From NCBI GenBank assembly GCA_034769895.1, contig CM068370.1:44587844-44651843 (forward strand): DNA of 64,000 bases, given 5' to 3'. The stretch is from Magicicada septendecula. Taxonomy: Eukaryota; Arthropoda; Insecta; Hemiptera; Cicadidae. The translations under genes and the position numbers were made by a program. This document shows, piece by piece, positions 1 to 10,591 of the stretch (position 1 is its first letter; each line of letters starts with the position of its first letter). A model generated the notes under the pieces. The model worked only from the letters and a program-made list of their open reading frames with translations, searched no databases and was not told the DNA's origin.

Positions 1-372
1 AAACAGGGAAGGATACTTGAATGAAATTTTACAAAACTGTGGCTCTCCCCACATTCCTGTATGCTAATTAGACATGGACTCTTGGCAAAAAGAACGAGCA
101 GAGGATTCAGGCAGCTGAAATGATATTTCTAAGAGGAAGGCGAGGTTTTCTCTCCTGGATCGGAAAAGAATGAGGATATTAGACGCAAATTAAACATTGT
201 GTCATTGCAACAGAAGATTGAAGACCACAGAAGGTGATGCTGTGAACATTTGAACCGCACGCCTGATGTCCGCCTCCCCGTGGCTGCCTTTGGTTATAAT
301 CCTACTGGGAAGAGAGATGTCGGTAAACTCAGGGGGCGATGGATTCCAGAACATGCCTAGGGCCTAATCCTT
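1..372 (+). pseudogene. 3' end of a non-LTR retrotransposon RT ORF (decayed, cut by window edge)
   Basis: The plus-strand translation gives the C-terminal part of a LINE reverse transcriptase: a KFYKTVALPTFLYAN-like segment, then WTL, RIQAAEMIFLR, and near the end a GRW box. The same segment occurs on the minus strand at 53174-53629, where the matching words are KFYKVMALPTLLYG, WTLTKGQ and RIQTAEMRFLR, so the two loci are one family. Stops and frameshifts interrupt it here. It ends in a TGATGATGATGACGG-type tail, like the ATC-rich tail of the 53-kb copy. The part with the catalytic FADD box would lie left of the window. The clade (RTE-, CR1- or Jockey-like) is not resolved. Confidence 0.7.
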
Positions 373-404
373 GGAGTGATGATGATGACGGTGATGACCT
401 TTTG

Positions 405-648
405 TATCTGTAGTTTCTAGTAATAAACACTTCGCTACGTTTATTCATTCTTATCATGTATACGATATTGAGAAGAAAGTAAACACACTTAATGGAATGT
501 GCTTATACGAATATGTTCGTATTATGTATCTGTAGTTTGTAGTAATAAACACTTGGCTACGTTTGTTCATTCTTACATGTATACGATATTGAGAAGAAAG
601 TGTAACACACTTAATGGAATGTGCTTATACGAATATTTTCGTATTTTT
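405..648. repeat. Tandem duplication, two units of about 122 bp
   Basis: Units at 405-526 and 527-648 are nearly identical. Each begins TATCTGTAGTTT and ends in an ACGAATAT(G/T)TTCGTAT hairpin-like sequence. Differences are a few substitutions and small indels. It directly follows the LINE tail and carries no ORF. Confidence 0.85.
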
Positions 649-1495
649 GTAGCGCACAAGCACAGATATGATTAAAATAAAACAAAGATTTTTCAGCCAA
701 GGACTGGCCAGTAAATTACTAAGCTGCTATGACAGTCTTCCATACTTGTTGCCGGAATGTTCGCCAGAGCCAATTTGCTTTCTGTTTGCAATAAAACAAT
801 ATCAGCGTTTAGCAATCCCTGAAGATCTGACTTGTGTCTGAGGGGGCGCAGTCCACTGAAGAACTTTAACGCGTAAAAGAAAAGCGTTTTACTCCAACCG
901 AGTGTCAACGGATTTTAAAATTCGAAAACTGTCACAAAAGCACTACTCGTATAGGCGGAGGCGGATTGTCGTCCAGGCTACGAATGCTGAGTGTTGTACG
1001 TAGACAAACGTTTCAGACAAATCGTTTGCAGATTGGTCACGGCTCTAGTTATGAAATCGCTCACATTAAGCGTGGGTTTCACGAAGTTTACTATAGATGA
1101 CACATAAATAATCACGCTTTTCTAAGCAAACGCACCTGGCAGCATCAAGATGTGGCCAAAAATGAATCAATCATCTGGAATGTAAACACTCGAATATGGA
1201 ACGGAAACGCCCAGAGAGAAAGTAACCATCAGCAGCCGTAAATGGACGTTAATAATTCACAAGGCATGTTACCAGAACATTACCAGAAACGAAGCTGAAT
1301 AATTCTGGTTACAGTTAGATGTTCGTTGACAAGCAAAACCTTGCTGTCGGAAACAATAATATTTAAAATACCGCCGAAAGGCGGTGTGTTAAAGTCAAAA
1401 ATGAACGTTAGCCGACGCTGATTCAGATTCTCAAACCGACGTTGAGGTAATTAATTGTAAAACGTAAAAAGTATAATTTATATTTATATATGTGA
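649..1495. other. Unassigned AT-rich stretch
   Basis: No recognisable gene. A 71-codon open frame on the minus strand (693-908) has no motif I recognise and may be chance or an old repeat. Confidence 0.5.
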
Positions 1496-1961
1496 GAGCC
1501 TCCAGGTGATCTAGTGGCTAGCACGGGCGATTCCCGGCGGAGGCTCCGTACAGCGTGCATTCAGCGTCGTGAGGCAGAACTGAGTAGCCACCTGAGATAA
1601 CAGCGGCCTGGCTGCGAATACGGGAGCCAGCTAGCGGCTGACGACGCGTTGTACTAGCCATGAAACCGTCCCACTAAACACAAAAACCGCGCGGTAAGCC
1701 TTACTCCTTTACGGACTGTTGAGTTGAGGTTTATAATGTGTCTTACATTACAGTCCAGCAACTAGCGGCTGGCGACGCGTTGTACTAGCCATGCAACCGC
1801 GCGGTATGCCTTGCTCCTTAACGGACTGTTGAGCTGAGGTTTATAATGTGTCTTACATTACAGTCCAGCAACTAGCGGCTGGCGACGCGTTGTACTAGCC
1901 ATGCAACCGCGCGGTATTCCTTGCTCCTTTACGGACTGTTACGCACAAGTTTAATTTTTTA
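1496..1961 (+). mobile_element. tRNA-derived SINE-like element with truncated tRNA head
   Basis: The head 1496-1546 has matching acceptor arms (GAGCCTCC at 1496-1503 against GGAGGCTC at 1539-1546), an A-box-like GATCTAGTGGCTAGCAC and a B-box-like GCGATTCCCGG. It is only about 51 nt long, so the middle of a tRNA (anticodon arm to T arm) appears lost. A GC-rich body follows and runs into the tandem units at 1631-1940 and a T-rich end at 1952-1961, next to the mariner. The tRNA likeness (Glu/Asp-type A box) is inference from the acceptor pairing and boxes. Confidence 0.5.
1631..1940 (+). repeat. Tandem repeat in the SINE body (units of about 131, 110 and a partial)
   Basis: Units start CTAGCGGCTG at 1631, 1762 and 1872. 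Each carries ACGACGCGTTGTACTAGCC or a close match, a CCGCGCGGTA word and an ACGGACTGTT word; the first two end in TTACATTACAGTCCAGCA. The first unit has a ~20-bp insertion after ATGAAACCG. Confidence 0.85.
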
Positions 1962-1963
1962 TA

Positions 1964-3249
1964 CGAGAGTGGTCTGAAAAGTTGTCGGCCTAACAATGAA
2001 AAAACAAATTTATAAGTTCAAAATGGTTTTTATTTTTCAACACATCTCCCTTAAGACTAATACACTTGTTCCAGCGATGCTCTAATGCCATTATCCCATC
2101 TCTGTAGTGATTCTCTGGAAGGTCCGCAAAATACCCCTGTACAGCTGCAACCACCTCTTCATTAGAAGAAAATCGCTCTCCTGAGAGGAAGTCCTTGAGT
2201 TTCGGAAAGAGATGAAAGTCAGAGGGAGCCAGATCTGAGAATAGGGTGGATGCTCCAGCAATTCATAGCGCAGATCTCTCAATTTTCCCATTGCCAAAAC
2301 ACTTTTGTGGGCGGATGCATTGTCGTGATGAAAGATGTTTTTTCTTCTCCAAACCGGCTTTTTTCTCACGAATTTTTTTGTCTAGTTTAGTTAAAAGATT
2401 AGAATAATATTCTCCGGTTATTGTTCTACCCTTTTCGAAGAAATCGATTAACAAAGTGCCTTTAGCATCCCAAAACACCAATGCCATGACCTTTCCCGCT
2501 GATGGGACAAACTTTGCTTTCTTTGGCGCTGAACAGCCAGCTTCTATCCACTGTTTTGACTGCTGTTTAGATTCTGGTGTGTAATGGTGAATCCACATTT
2601 CATCTATAGTAATAAACCGACGCACAAAATCTATTTTATTTTTGTAAAAACGCTCAAAGCACTGTTCACCGATTTTCATGAGAAGGCGTTTTTGATCTGC
2701 TGTGAGCATGCGCGGCACCCATCTTGCTCAAAGCTTTTTCATATGCAATTCTCCATGGAAAACATAACCTACACGTTCTTTCGAAATGCCCTCAGCCTCA
2801 GCAATTTCACGCACTTTAATCCATCGGTCATCCAATACTAAATCATTTATTTGTTCGATGATTTCTGATGTTGTTGGACTTTTTAGGCGTCCCTCACGTG
2901 GATTATCTTCAAGGCTGGTACGGCCGAGTTTAAACTCGGCAGCCCATTTCTTAATTGTCGAAAATGAAGGAGAAGATTCTCATAAACTTTTGTGAACTTC
3001 GAATGAATTTCATTTGGCATGAAACCTTCTTTAACAAAAAATTTTATCACTGCACGATATTCAATTTATCCATTGTACAAAATATACACAATTACGCTAC
3101 TTCAAAAAGCTGTATACAAAAAACTACGTGATAGACTGACTCGCAATTTCACATGAATTGTTGTGACAGGCATACCAACCTAAGAAAAAAAATCTTGCTC
3201 ATAGAGTTGATGCTATGATCGAGACCGAGAACTTTTCAGACCACCCCCG
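1964..3249 (-). mobile_element. mariner (Tc1/mariner superfamily) transposon, 1286 bp
   Basis: Terminal inverted repeats share TGGTCTGAAAAGTT close to both ends, and the element sits between TA dinucleotides (1962-1963 and 3250-3251), the target duplication expected of mariner. The length is that of full-length mariners. The transposase runs on the minus strand and is disrupted. The copy inserted immediately beside the SINE body. Confidence 0.93.
1990..3073 (-). pseudogene. mariner transposase, frameshifted
   Basis: A cut-and-paste transposase of the DD34D type. The N-terminal helix-turn-helix part is spread over frames from an ATG at 3071-3073, with frame changes near 3055 and 2968. The open middle part at 2263-2718 contains ITIDEMW (first catalytic D) and HHYTPESKQQSKQW. 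A second open frame (2091-2369) contains FHHDNASAHKS (second catalytic D). The third catalytic block (YSPDLAPSD in the family) is broken by a one-base deletion near 2247, shifting PDLAPSD out of frame. Translation would not give an active enzyme. The stop is at 1990-1992. Confidence 0.9.
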
Positions 3250-3251
3250 TA

Positions 3252-4585
3252 CTATTAAATATGCCTCCAATGACAGCGTGTCAGGTACCCGGCAGTTCTG
3301 CGTGGTGGATGCCACTTTATTTATATCAAATAAGAACCTGAACAAAAGAATATTTCAATCGTTGATCGTGTTTAAAGCCGTTTAAAGTGAGTAGAGGACA
3401 TATTGCGCCTTTTCATATCGTCGCTGAAACGTGAATACATTAGTACAATACAATACGGTGTGAGATATGAAATGACTGCGTTTATTATTGTGAAAGTGAA
3501 ACAAAAAAAAAACTAACAAAAGTAGTTTGATCAGCTGTAAAATTTATGGTAACCCTTTTTTTGTATGTTCATATCATGAATGTCTATAAAATGAAAAAGT
3601 AATGAAAGGAGAATTATATGCATAATTCGTTTGAATAACGAACTCAAGAAAAACATGTTTCCACCTGGCAAAGAAGAAGTGTTTTACATCATTATAGCGA
3701 TGACAAAATGACATTAGTTAAAATGTTTAATCACTTTTACGAGCACAAAGTTTTGCTCTAAGCAAATTTTTGTCTGCCTACGAACTTGAAAAATTGTTGC
3801 CTGGAAGTAGGTTTGCTTCGAATCCTTAAATAATGGATAGGGTCATAGGTTGGTAATTTATATAAAAATTATTTTTCTGAGTGTATTTCAAACCTTGGTT
3901 ACAAAAATGTATAATAAATATAATTATAATGATGATATAACTTATCGAACTAAATGGAGATTGTATTGAAAATGTAGAGAAATTTGTACCAAGAAACTAT
4001 GTTTTCTTAGATATCTAATGAACGACCAATGATGTGGAACAAAAACACATTACTTCTTTAATATACCGGACGCTGTATCCCACGTCGTAATCAATACGGC
4101 TTACAGCTGTAACGAAGACAACTCCGACTGTCTGTACACGTGACCAGCGTCACGTTCCGTACCCTGTAGCACGTGCTCCATACACTGTCTTTCCTTTTTT
4201 TGGTTATATTTGTGTTTTATTATATCTTTATTCTGATCGGGACAAAAATGCCTGTGGGGTTTCAATATTGTTGTCTGGTTGCTGAATCAAGTGGCCGTTT
4301 CATGTGATACCTCTGTCTGCGATAAAATTACCGATTAAACAGACCTGATCAATTGTATATAAAAAAATACATATATATAACTTCAGAAGGCTTTTGGCGT
4401 TTTACTGTGTTTAATACTTAGCTATTTCTTTTTAACCCTTAGCCACAGTTTTTTTTTGCAATCCAATTAGATATAGAGGTCCAATTATAATTAGACCAAA
4501 CTAATCCGATTAATTAAAATGACAGTGAATGACACAAAAGCAAAGGTAAAATATATAACAAATGAGTATAAGTTTTAACTTTAAC
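3252..4585. other. Unassigned AT-rich stretch
   Basis: No ORF, RNA gene or repeat structure that I can identify. Confidence 0.5.
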
Positions 4586-4587
4586 AA

Positions 4588-5395
4588 TGTCGTGAAGCAA
4601 GGAGATGGCCTCTCTGCGGTTCTGTTCAACATAGCTCTACATAGTGCAGTAAATAAAATTGATAAAAGGGGCACAATGTTCATGAAATCTTCTCAAATAT
4701 GTGCATATGCAGATTACATTGCAATAGTAGCATGAAACCTTGATAGCCTCAGAGACATGTATGCGTTAATGGAAGCAGAATAAATAAAAATTGGTCTTGT
4801 GGTAAATGAAAACAAGACAAAATACATGGCAATATCCTACTCAGAGACCAGAAGTGTTCCTACCAGTGCGAATGGGAAGTGATTCAAAGGAGTGTCCTGC
4901 TTTAGTTATCTAGGTGACTTGGTATCAGATGATAATTACATCAGGATGAGTATAAGAGAAAGGATACAACTAGGAATAGAGCCAACTTTGCAAATATTAA
5001 CATCTTTAAAAACAGTATTATTACAAGAGGTATAAAACTTATAAGTTTATTATTCTCTTGTGCGATCAGTTGTTACATATGGATCTGAGGTGTGGACATT
5101 AACAAAGAATGACAAAGCTGATTTAAAATGATTTGAGCCCAAAATATTTCGTAAAATTTATGGCCCAATGAGAGAAATAGGCAGTTGGAGAATACGCAGT
5201 AACAATGAACTACAGGCTCTCATGCGTGGGAAATTCATCAAATTTAGAGGTTTCACTGGCTGCGACATGTGGTAAGAATGTCTGAGGAAAGAATCGGACT
5301 GAAATAATCCTGTAGGGAAGGTTATATACTGTCACCGGACAAAAGGCTTGCCGCATGACAAATGGCGCCAATCGTACACCCTAGTGTTTTTGGTG
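4588..5395 (+). pseudogene. Non-LTR retrotransposon RT fragment
   Basis: Translation across frames gives [13 protein letters not shown] (RT motif before the catalytic box), [12 protein letters not shown] (the YADD box with the second D changed to Y), VNENKTKYM, FSYLGDLVSDD and VVTYGSEVWTLTKND. The order is that of the RT domain and thumb of a LINE. Several stops and the lost aspartate show a dead copy. The 5' part (endonuclease) is missing. The 3' end lies near the start of the GC-rich Jockey island. Confidence 0.85.
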
Positions 5396-5399
5396 GCCC

Positions 5400-6290
5400 T
5401 AAAAAGGACCTTGTGGCGAGAAGGCTGATGTTGGTTGTGCCGCGCTAAGATGTTCGGCGGCTGCGCCCGCTGTTCGTGGCGTACTACAGTCCTCCTCTTC
5501 TTCCGGCACCGGTTGTAGAGTCGGCTGCCGGCCCAGCGAAATCCATCGCTGGCGGGGAACTGGAGGGCGAAGACGCAAGAACGCCGGTTCTATTCTTCGG
5601 CCGTTCCTTCCGGCTGACTCCGCGCCGATGTCGTCCGAGAGAGGAGAGGAGATGAAGTGCGTCCGTTGGCTTGGCGATGAAGTGCGCAAAATTAACACAA
5701 CTGGGGGTTGCGCGGCCCGCGCGAAGCGCGGGTCGCGAGTGGTGCAGTGTCCCGAGTCTCAGGAAGGACTCCTGCCACTGGGTCCAGTGGTCCAGTGGTG
5801 TACGGAGCAGCAGCTAGTCGTGCTCACGAGCCCCCCATAAGCATTTACAGAACATCTGCCCAATCCCCCCGACCTTGAGTATTTTCACGCTCCTCCTCCT
5901 TCCTTCTTTCTCTTGTCATTGCTGGCGCTCGGCGACAGACTAGAGGGGGGTCTGCGCTCGCCCTAGGTGTGCCTAGTGCCACCTCTGGTGGACGCTGCCT
6001 CCTCCTACGCTCTCTCCCGTGCGCCGACATTGCCGCCTGGCAGTCCTCGGCGACTTTTCCTGAGCGGCTAGGGGCGCCCTACCCGTTGTGGGAGGGTAAT
6101 TCCTGCTTCTCACGCGAAAAGTCTTCGAGGTCTCCCCCATTCTGCCGTCACAGGTCTCTTCGAGGTCCCAGGGTCCAAGTAAAATCGCAACATCCTGTCC
6201 CTCCAAAATAAAATTGATGGAGGTTCCATTCCTTTGAAAGCGCGAGATCGCTAGCCAAGGTAACAGCAAGGCAACATGCAGTCATCGGGT
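5400..6290. other. GC-rich region at the 3' end of Jockey A copy 1
   Basis: This follows the point (about 6330) where copy A1 stops matching the C-terminus of the plus-strand A copy. Open frames exist on both strands but none shows a known motif. It contains a strong hairpin around 5712-5738 (CCGCGCGAAGCGCGGG). It may be the A1 3' UTR or a different inserted sequence; it is not alignable by eye to the A2/A3 3' UTR. Confidence 0.4.
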
Positions 6291-8754
6291 ATCAGTGTCC
6301 GAGTGGGGGAGACGGATCGGCTGAGTAGTACCCAAAAGGCGGGGGCTGCGTAAGTCAGGATTGCCCTAAGAAAGAGCAAGTAGATGGTGAGTTTAGTGCG
6401 CACAGGCACTGAACCCCGATGAGAGAGAAAGGGAAATAGTTTGGCTCTGACGCCTCTGGCGCGCTGGAGACTCAGAGAGACATGAGGTGCAAAGCTTAGG
6501 CGTCGGTCAAGAGTGACGCCCAAGTACTTTACAGTCCGTTTCCACTAGATTGGGCTCTCTTCAAGGGAGAGGGACTGGCAGCGGGAAGTTAATTTATGAG
6601 AAAAGGCGATCGCCTCGGATTTCTCCGCATTGACCGCCATCCTCCACTTCCGTAGCCAGTCCGGAAGTACGGCGAGCTGACGTTGCACCAGGCCAGCCGC
6701 GAAATCAAGACTCGCTGAGCTGGCGTGGTACATAGCGTCATCCGCATAGAGCGAGAGAGTGACTCCAGGCTGAACAGGCAGGTCGTTCGTGTACACGAGG
6801 TACAGAACGGGGCCAAGGACAGATCCTTGAGGTACGCCTGCGGCGACTGGTCGGACGGATGAGTACGACCCATCGACGCATACCCTAAAGATACGATCGC
6901 ACAAGTACGACCGGAGAAAATGAACGAATGAGGCAGGGAGGGGGGAGTGGGCCAGTTTGTAGAGAAGGCCTTCGTGCCAGACTCGATCGAAGGCCTTACT
7001 CACGTCGAGCAATACAGCGACAGAGGACAGACGCTTGTTGTAGGCGTCCGTCAAATGGGTAACAACCCGGACGAGTTGAAGGGTCGTCGAGTGCTCTCTG
7101 CGAAAGCCGAACTGCTCCTGCCGAATGAAACCATCCAGCAGAGGCGCGTACCGACCGTGCAGGAGGCGCTCGAGTACCTTCGATATGACTGGCAACAGTG
7201 AGATGGGTCGATGGTTTGAGGGGTCAATACGCAGCTTGCGAGGCTTGGGGATCATGATGATTTTCGCACGCTTCCACAGGCTGGGGAAGTAATGAAGCCG
7301 GAGACATCCATTGAACAGCTCGTGGACCAAGTCGATGAGGCTAGGGGGAGCGTGTTGTAGCGCCGCCGCTCCGATACGATCATCGCCGGGCGCCCTCTTA
7401 GGGCGAAGTCGACCAATAGCCGAGACAACATCGGCCCGGTCGAACGGGTCAGGGATGTCAGCTGGAGGGCGGGAAAAATATCCAGATAGGAAGTCTGCGA
7501 CCTCGGCCGAGTGGACGGGGTCGCAGACGCCTCCGTGGACGGTGAATTGCTCCTCCATGGTTGCGGCAAAGACTTCAGCTTTGCCGGCCGCGGAGTACAC
7601 AATGCCGTCCGGTGATCTGAGGGGATGGCGGGTCCTTTTGTCGCCATTAAGTCGACTCGCAGCCTGCCAGACAGACTCGGGCCGGACTTCAAGAGACTCG
7701 AGATACGAGTCCCAACGATGTGCAGTGGCATCAAGCAGAAGCTGCTTGACAAGGTCAGATTGGGCGTTTAACCTGCGTTTGATAGCAGGATTCCGGGTTT
7801 GTTGCCATCTCCGGCGGAGTTGGCGCCGAGTTTGGATGGCGAGGAGCACCTGTTCAGGTAGTTGAGACCGGCGATTTGTCTCTGGGACAAGATAGGTGTG
7901 TGTGTGTGTCCATAGCGGACGTAACGACTTCTTGAAGGTAGTCGGCCATACGGTCCGCATCAGCCGGGGAGGCGATGGGGGCCGGGGGGTCAGATGGCAC
8001 TGTTCGTAGGAGTTCGTCATGATAGGAGCGCCAGTTGACTCTCCGTGGACGAGAGGGGGGTTGGAGAGGTGTGTCCAACAGGGGACGAACAGTGATAAGT
8101 ACCGGGTCGTGGTCGGACGAGAGGTCCGATAAACACTTACAGTGATAGGAGTGGCCAGGTCCTTGACAATGACAATGTCAAGGACATCCGGAAGGCCCCT
8201 AGTGGGCACGTGGGTCGGTGAGTCAGGACCAATAACTGAGACCTGCAGATGACGCTGAACGTAGCTGTAGAGCGAGCGGCCACGCGGGTTCGTGACACGG
8301 CTGTTCCAAGAGGGATGCTTGGAGTTGAAGTCTCCGGCAGCTATAGTAGGTAGTTCGTGATCGAGGAGAGCGTCCCACTCCTCAGGCGGCGGAGGCCCCC
8401 CGGGCCCGGGAGGGAGGTACGCCGAAATTAGGCGAACCTCCCGATCCCCGATCCAGAGGGCCACCGCCGTCGTCTCCAAATACCTAGTATCTGGATGGGG
8501 TAAGAGACGATGGGCAATGCGCCTGTGGACGAGAATAGCAGTACCCCCGCTGGGACGGGCGGGGGGTTGTAGCCGGGGCCTATCCGTGCGATATGTAGTG
8601 TACGCCGGAAGCTGAAAGGAAGCAGCAGGGGTAAGGAAAGTTTGGAGAGTAGGATGACATCTAGGTCATGTTCAGTGGGAAAGTTAGCCAATTCGGCTCG
8701 GCGAGACGGAACGCCACACGCGTTCCATGCCACCAGCCGAAGAGGCCTAGACAT
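6290..8754 (-). pseudogene. Family A ORF2 (endonuclease-reverse transcriptase), copy A1, nearly open
   Basis: The protein would nick target DNA and reverse-transcribe the element RNA. An N-terminal EEP endonuclease is seen (LVAWNACG, then AAGDFNSKHPSWNSR) and a Jockey-type RT (RPISLLPVISKVLERLL, VLLDVSKAFDRVWHEGLLYKL, GVPQGSVLGPVLY, SLYADDAMY). Two lesions interrupt it. A one-base deletion between 8643 and 8644 hits the codon of the catalytic Glu in the LSET motif and shifts the frame. A TAG at 6545-6547 lies just before KYLGV, and the same frame then stays open to 6251. From about 6330 the C-terminus no longer matches the other A copy. The ATG at 8752-8754 overlaps the ORF1 stop. Confidence 0.9.
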
Positions 8755-10204
8755 TGAGAGGCAGGAGAGTCATGAGGGAGGTAAGAATGGTGACTAGCAG
8801 AGACTGGACGTCCTTTGCAGCCAAGATTTGAGGGATGAGGGTCTCAACCCAGACACGCAAACGATCGGCAAAGGTCGGGTCCGAGGACCCTTCCTCCGTC
8901 GATGGCGCCCGCGGCGTGGGCGGGGGCACTCGATACATGATCCCATTATCGGGCGGAGGTGTAGTTGTAGGCTGCCGAGGCTCTTTGGGAGCTGGGGTAG
9001 ATGCTGACCTAGTTGCAGCGGGCTTGTGCTGCATGGGGATGGTGGTTGATGACTTTTTCTTCTTTGGCGCGGGTTGCTTTCGCGACGAGGCCAAAGGAGG
9101 GAAAGATGCATCGGAGGCGGCGGCTGCCGCGTAACTGAGCGCTCCGGCAGGCGCTGGGCAGGTCGGGGGGACTACAGCGGCTGCAGGCGCAGACGAGGTA
9201 GCCGGAACTGGGGCCGCCGGGGCGGCAGATGCAGGGGCTGAGGGTTTCTTGGGGGCAGGTGGGATAGGCTTTTGGGCCTTGGTGATGCGCTTTAGGGCGT
9301 CATGATAGTGTTTGCACTGGCGAGAGCTTGCCGGGTGTGGTTCACGACAGTTTGCACACGTGGCAGTGGCGGTGCGTTCACGAGGACAATCGCCCTTGTG
9401 ATGACCTTCACCACAACGAATGCAGCGTGTCGGGTAGTGACAATAGATACTGCTGTGCCCGTACCGCTGGCAGTTGTAGCACTGCTTGGGTCCGGGTCGG
9501 GACTCGAAAGCTGAAACTTTTACCTGGAGGTAAAAGAGAGAGTCTACCTGATATATTGTCTGGAAATTCCCTACCTTGAGGATTTTCACAAGGAAGGCAT
9601 TTCTGGGAATGCGTCTGCCGGGGGAGAAGAGAGGAGTCACTGAGCTGAAAGTAAAGCCCAAAAGTTCAAGGGCGTGAGAAATTGTAGGCACGGGAACATC
9701 GGCGGGGATGCCGATGATCTCGACCTTGAGTTCCCTCTCCTCCGGCAGGGCGTAGGTGTAATACGGGATACCACGATCAGTCAGCAGTTTCTGGGCGAGC
9801 CGGAAACTGTCGATGGTCGTGGTCTCAATTCTGACGGAGCGGCCACCCTGACAAACTGCAGTCAGAGTATTCGCAGTAGCGGCCCGGTGAAGTCGCCGCA
9901 TGACCTTATCCCAGTCAACAGGCCGGTCAAAGATCAGAGGCGGCAACCGCCGGGACAGGGTAGGTAGTGAGGTGGCCGTAGCGGGTCTATCCGTGGCAGG
10001 ACCCAGCTGGGAAGACCGCCCGGACCCCGCGTAGTCGCCACTGTTTCGCCGTTTCCGGCTATTTACAGTCTGCCACTCCTCAGTGGCCATGGCACTCGAC
10101 CCAGCCGACACTGTCTCGGGTTCGGTCGGCAAAGGTTGCGCCAAAGCGCCAGGTGGGATTTCGTGGCCCTGAGAAGGACCGACGGGAATGTTGGTTGCGG
10201 CCAT
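8747..10204 (-). CDS. Family A ORF1 (gag-like nucleic-acid-binding protein), copy A1
   Basis: An open 485-codon frame. Residues ~1-90 are low complexity and Pro/Ser rich. Residues ~148-238 match the pattern of the PRE_C2HC domain (YYTYALPEERELKVEIIGIP and following), which precedes zinc knuckles in Jockey ORF1 proteins. Three CCHC-type knuckles follow at ~242-297: CYNCQRYGHSSIYC, CIRCGEGHHKGDC and CANCREPHPASSRQC. An Ala/Pro-rich tail ends the protein. In this family ORF1 binds element RNA in the RNP. It is intact, unlike its ORF2. The reader should note the eight-base overlap with ORF2. Confidence 0.92.
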   Translation of the reverse strand: MAATNIPVGPSQGHEIPPGALAQPLPTEPETVSAGSSAMATEEWQTVNSRKRRNSGDYAGSGRSSQLGPATDRPATATSLPTLSRRLPPLIFDRPVDWDKVMRRLHRAATANTLTAVCQGGRSVRIETTTIDSFRLAQKLLTDRGIPYYTYALPEERELKVEIIGIPADVPVPTISHALELLGFTFSSVTPLFSPGRRIPRNAFLVKILKVGNFQTIYQVDSLFYLQVKVSAFESRPGPKQCYNCQRYGHSSIYCHYPTRCIRCGEGHHKGDCPRERTATATCANCREPHPASSRQCKHYHDALKRITKAQKPIPPAPKKPSAPASAAPAAPVPATSSAPAAAVVPPTCPAPAGALSYAAAAASDASFPPLASSRKQPAPKKKKSSTTIPMQHKPAATRSASTPAPKEPRQPTTTPPPDNGIMYRVPPPTPRAPSTEEGSSDPTFADRLRVWVETLIPQILAAKDVQSLLVTILTSLMTLLPLNV

Positions 10205-10591
10205 CGGCGAGGTTAACCTACGCCTAGGCTGGTGAGACTTTAGGGATCGCTAGCTGGGTAGTGAGGTATACTACTTAAAAGCTACAACACTTACCAGGCA
10301 ACAGTCAGCAGCGGAGAAAACCAAAACACCACTAACACCAGAAACTCGAGTTCACCACTGCCCGGACGATTGTAACACAGAGCACTAATTATATATAACA
10401 CTTTGTGAAAGTTTCAAAAAGATTGATTGGTAATTAGTGAAGTTATTGTGCTCCAGACAAGCTGGAGCCAGTGTTGTGCAATGGAAAATTCCACACACAA
10501 GAACAAGAAAACGAACGACGCAGCCTACCTTGGCAACAGCTCAGGGTAGACACCCTGCCACTGGGTCGTTTTGAGTTACTTTTATATTATT
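10205..10591. other. Junction between Jockey A1 5' end and B1 3' end
   Basis: Contains the A1 5' leader (10205 to about 10330), an AT-rich spacer, a hairpin GCTCCAG-ACAAG-CTGGAGC near 10450-10468, and the B1 3' UTR with a CAGGGTAGACACCCTG hairpin near 10543-10558. No gene. Confidence 0.5.

Larger units (their letters stand above)
5400..10330 (-). mobile_element. Jockey-clade LINE, family A, copy 1 (A1)
   Basis: A two-ORF non-LTR retrotransposon on the minus strand: ORF1 (gag-like, zinc knuckles) at 10204-8747 and ORF2 (endonuclease plus RT) from 8754. ORF2 starts inside the ORF1 stop, the overlap being ATGTCTAG. No RNase H is seen, as expected for Jockey. The 5' end, near 10330, and the 3' end are estimates; no target duplication was found. 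Confidence 0.85.

Noticed and set aside
693..908. 71-codon minus-strand frame as a host gene
   Set aside because: No recognisable domain; length is within chance expectation.
7311..7865. 184-codon plus-strand open frame and other long frames antisense to the Jockey ORFs
   Set aside because: They are antisense or off-frame shadows of GC-rich ORF1/ORF2 sequence and carry no motif.
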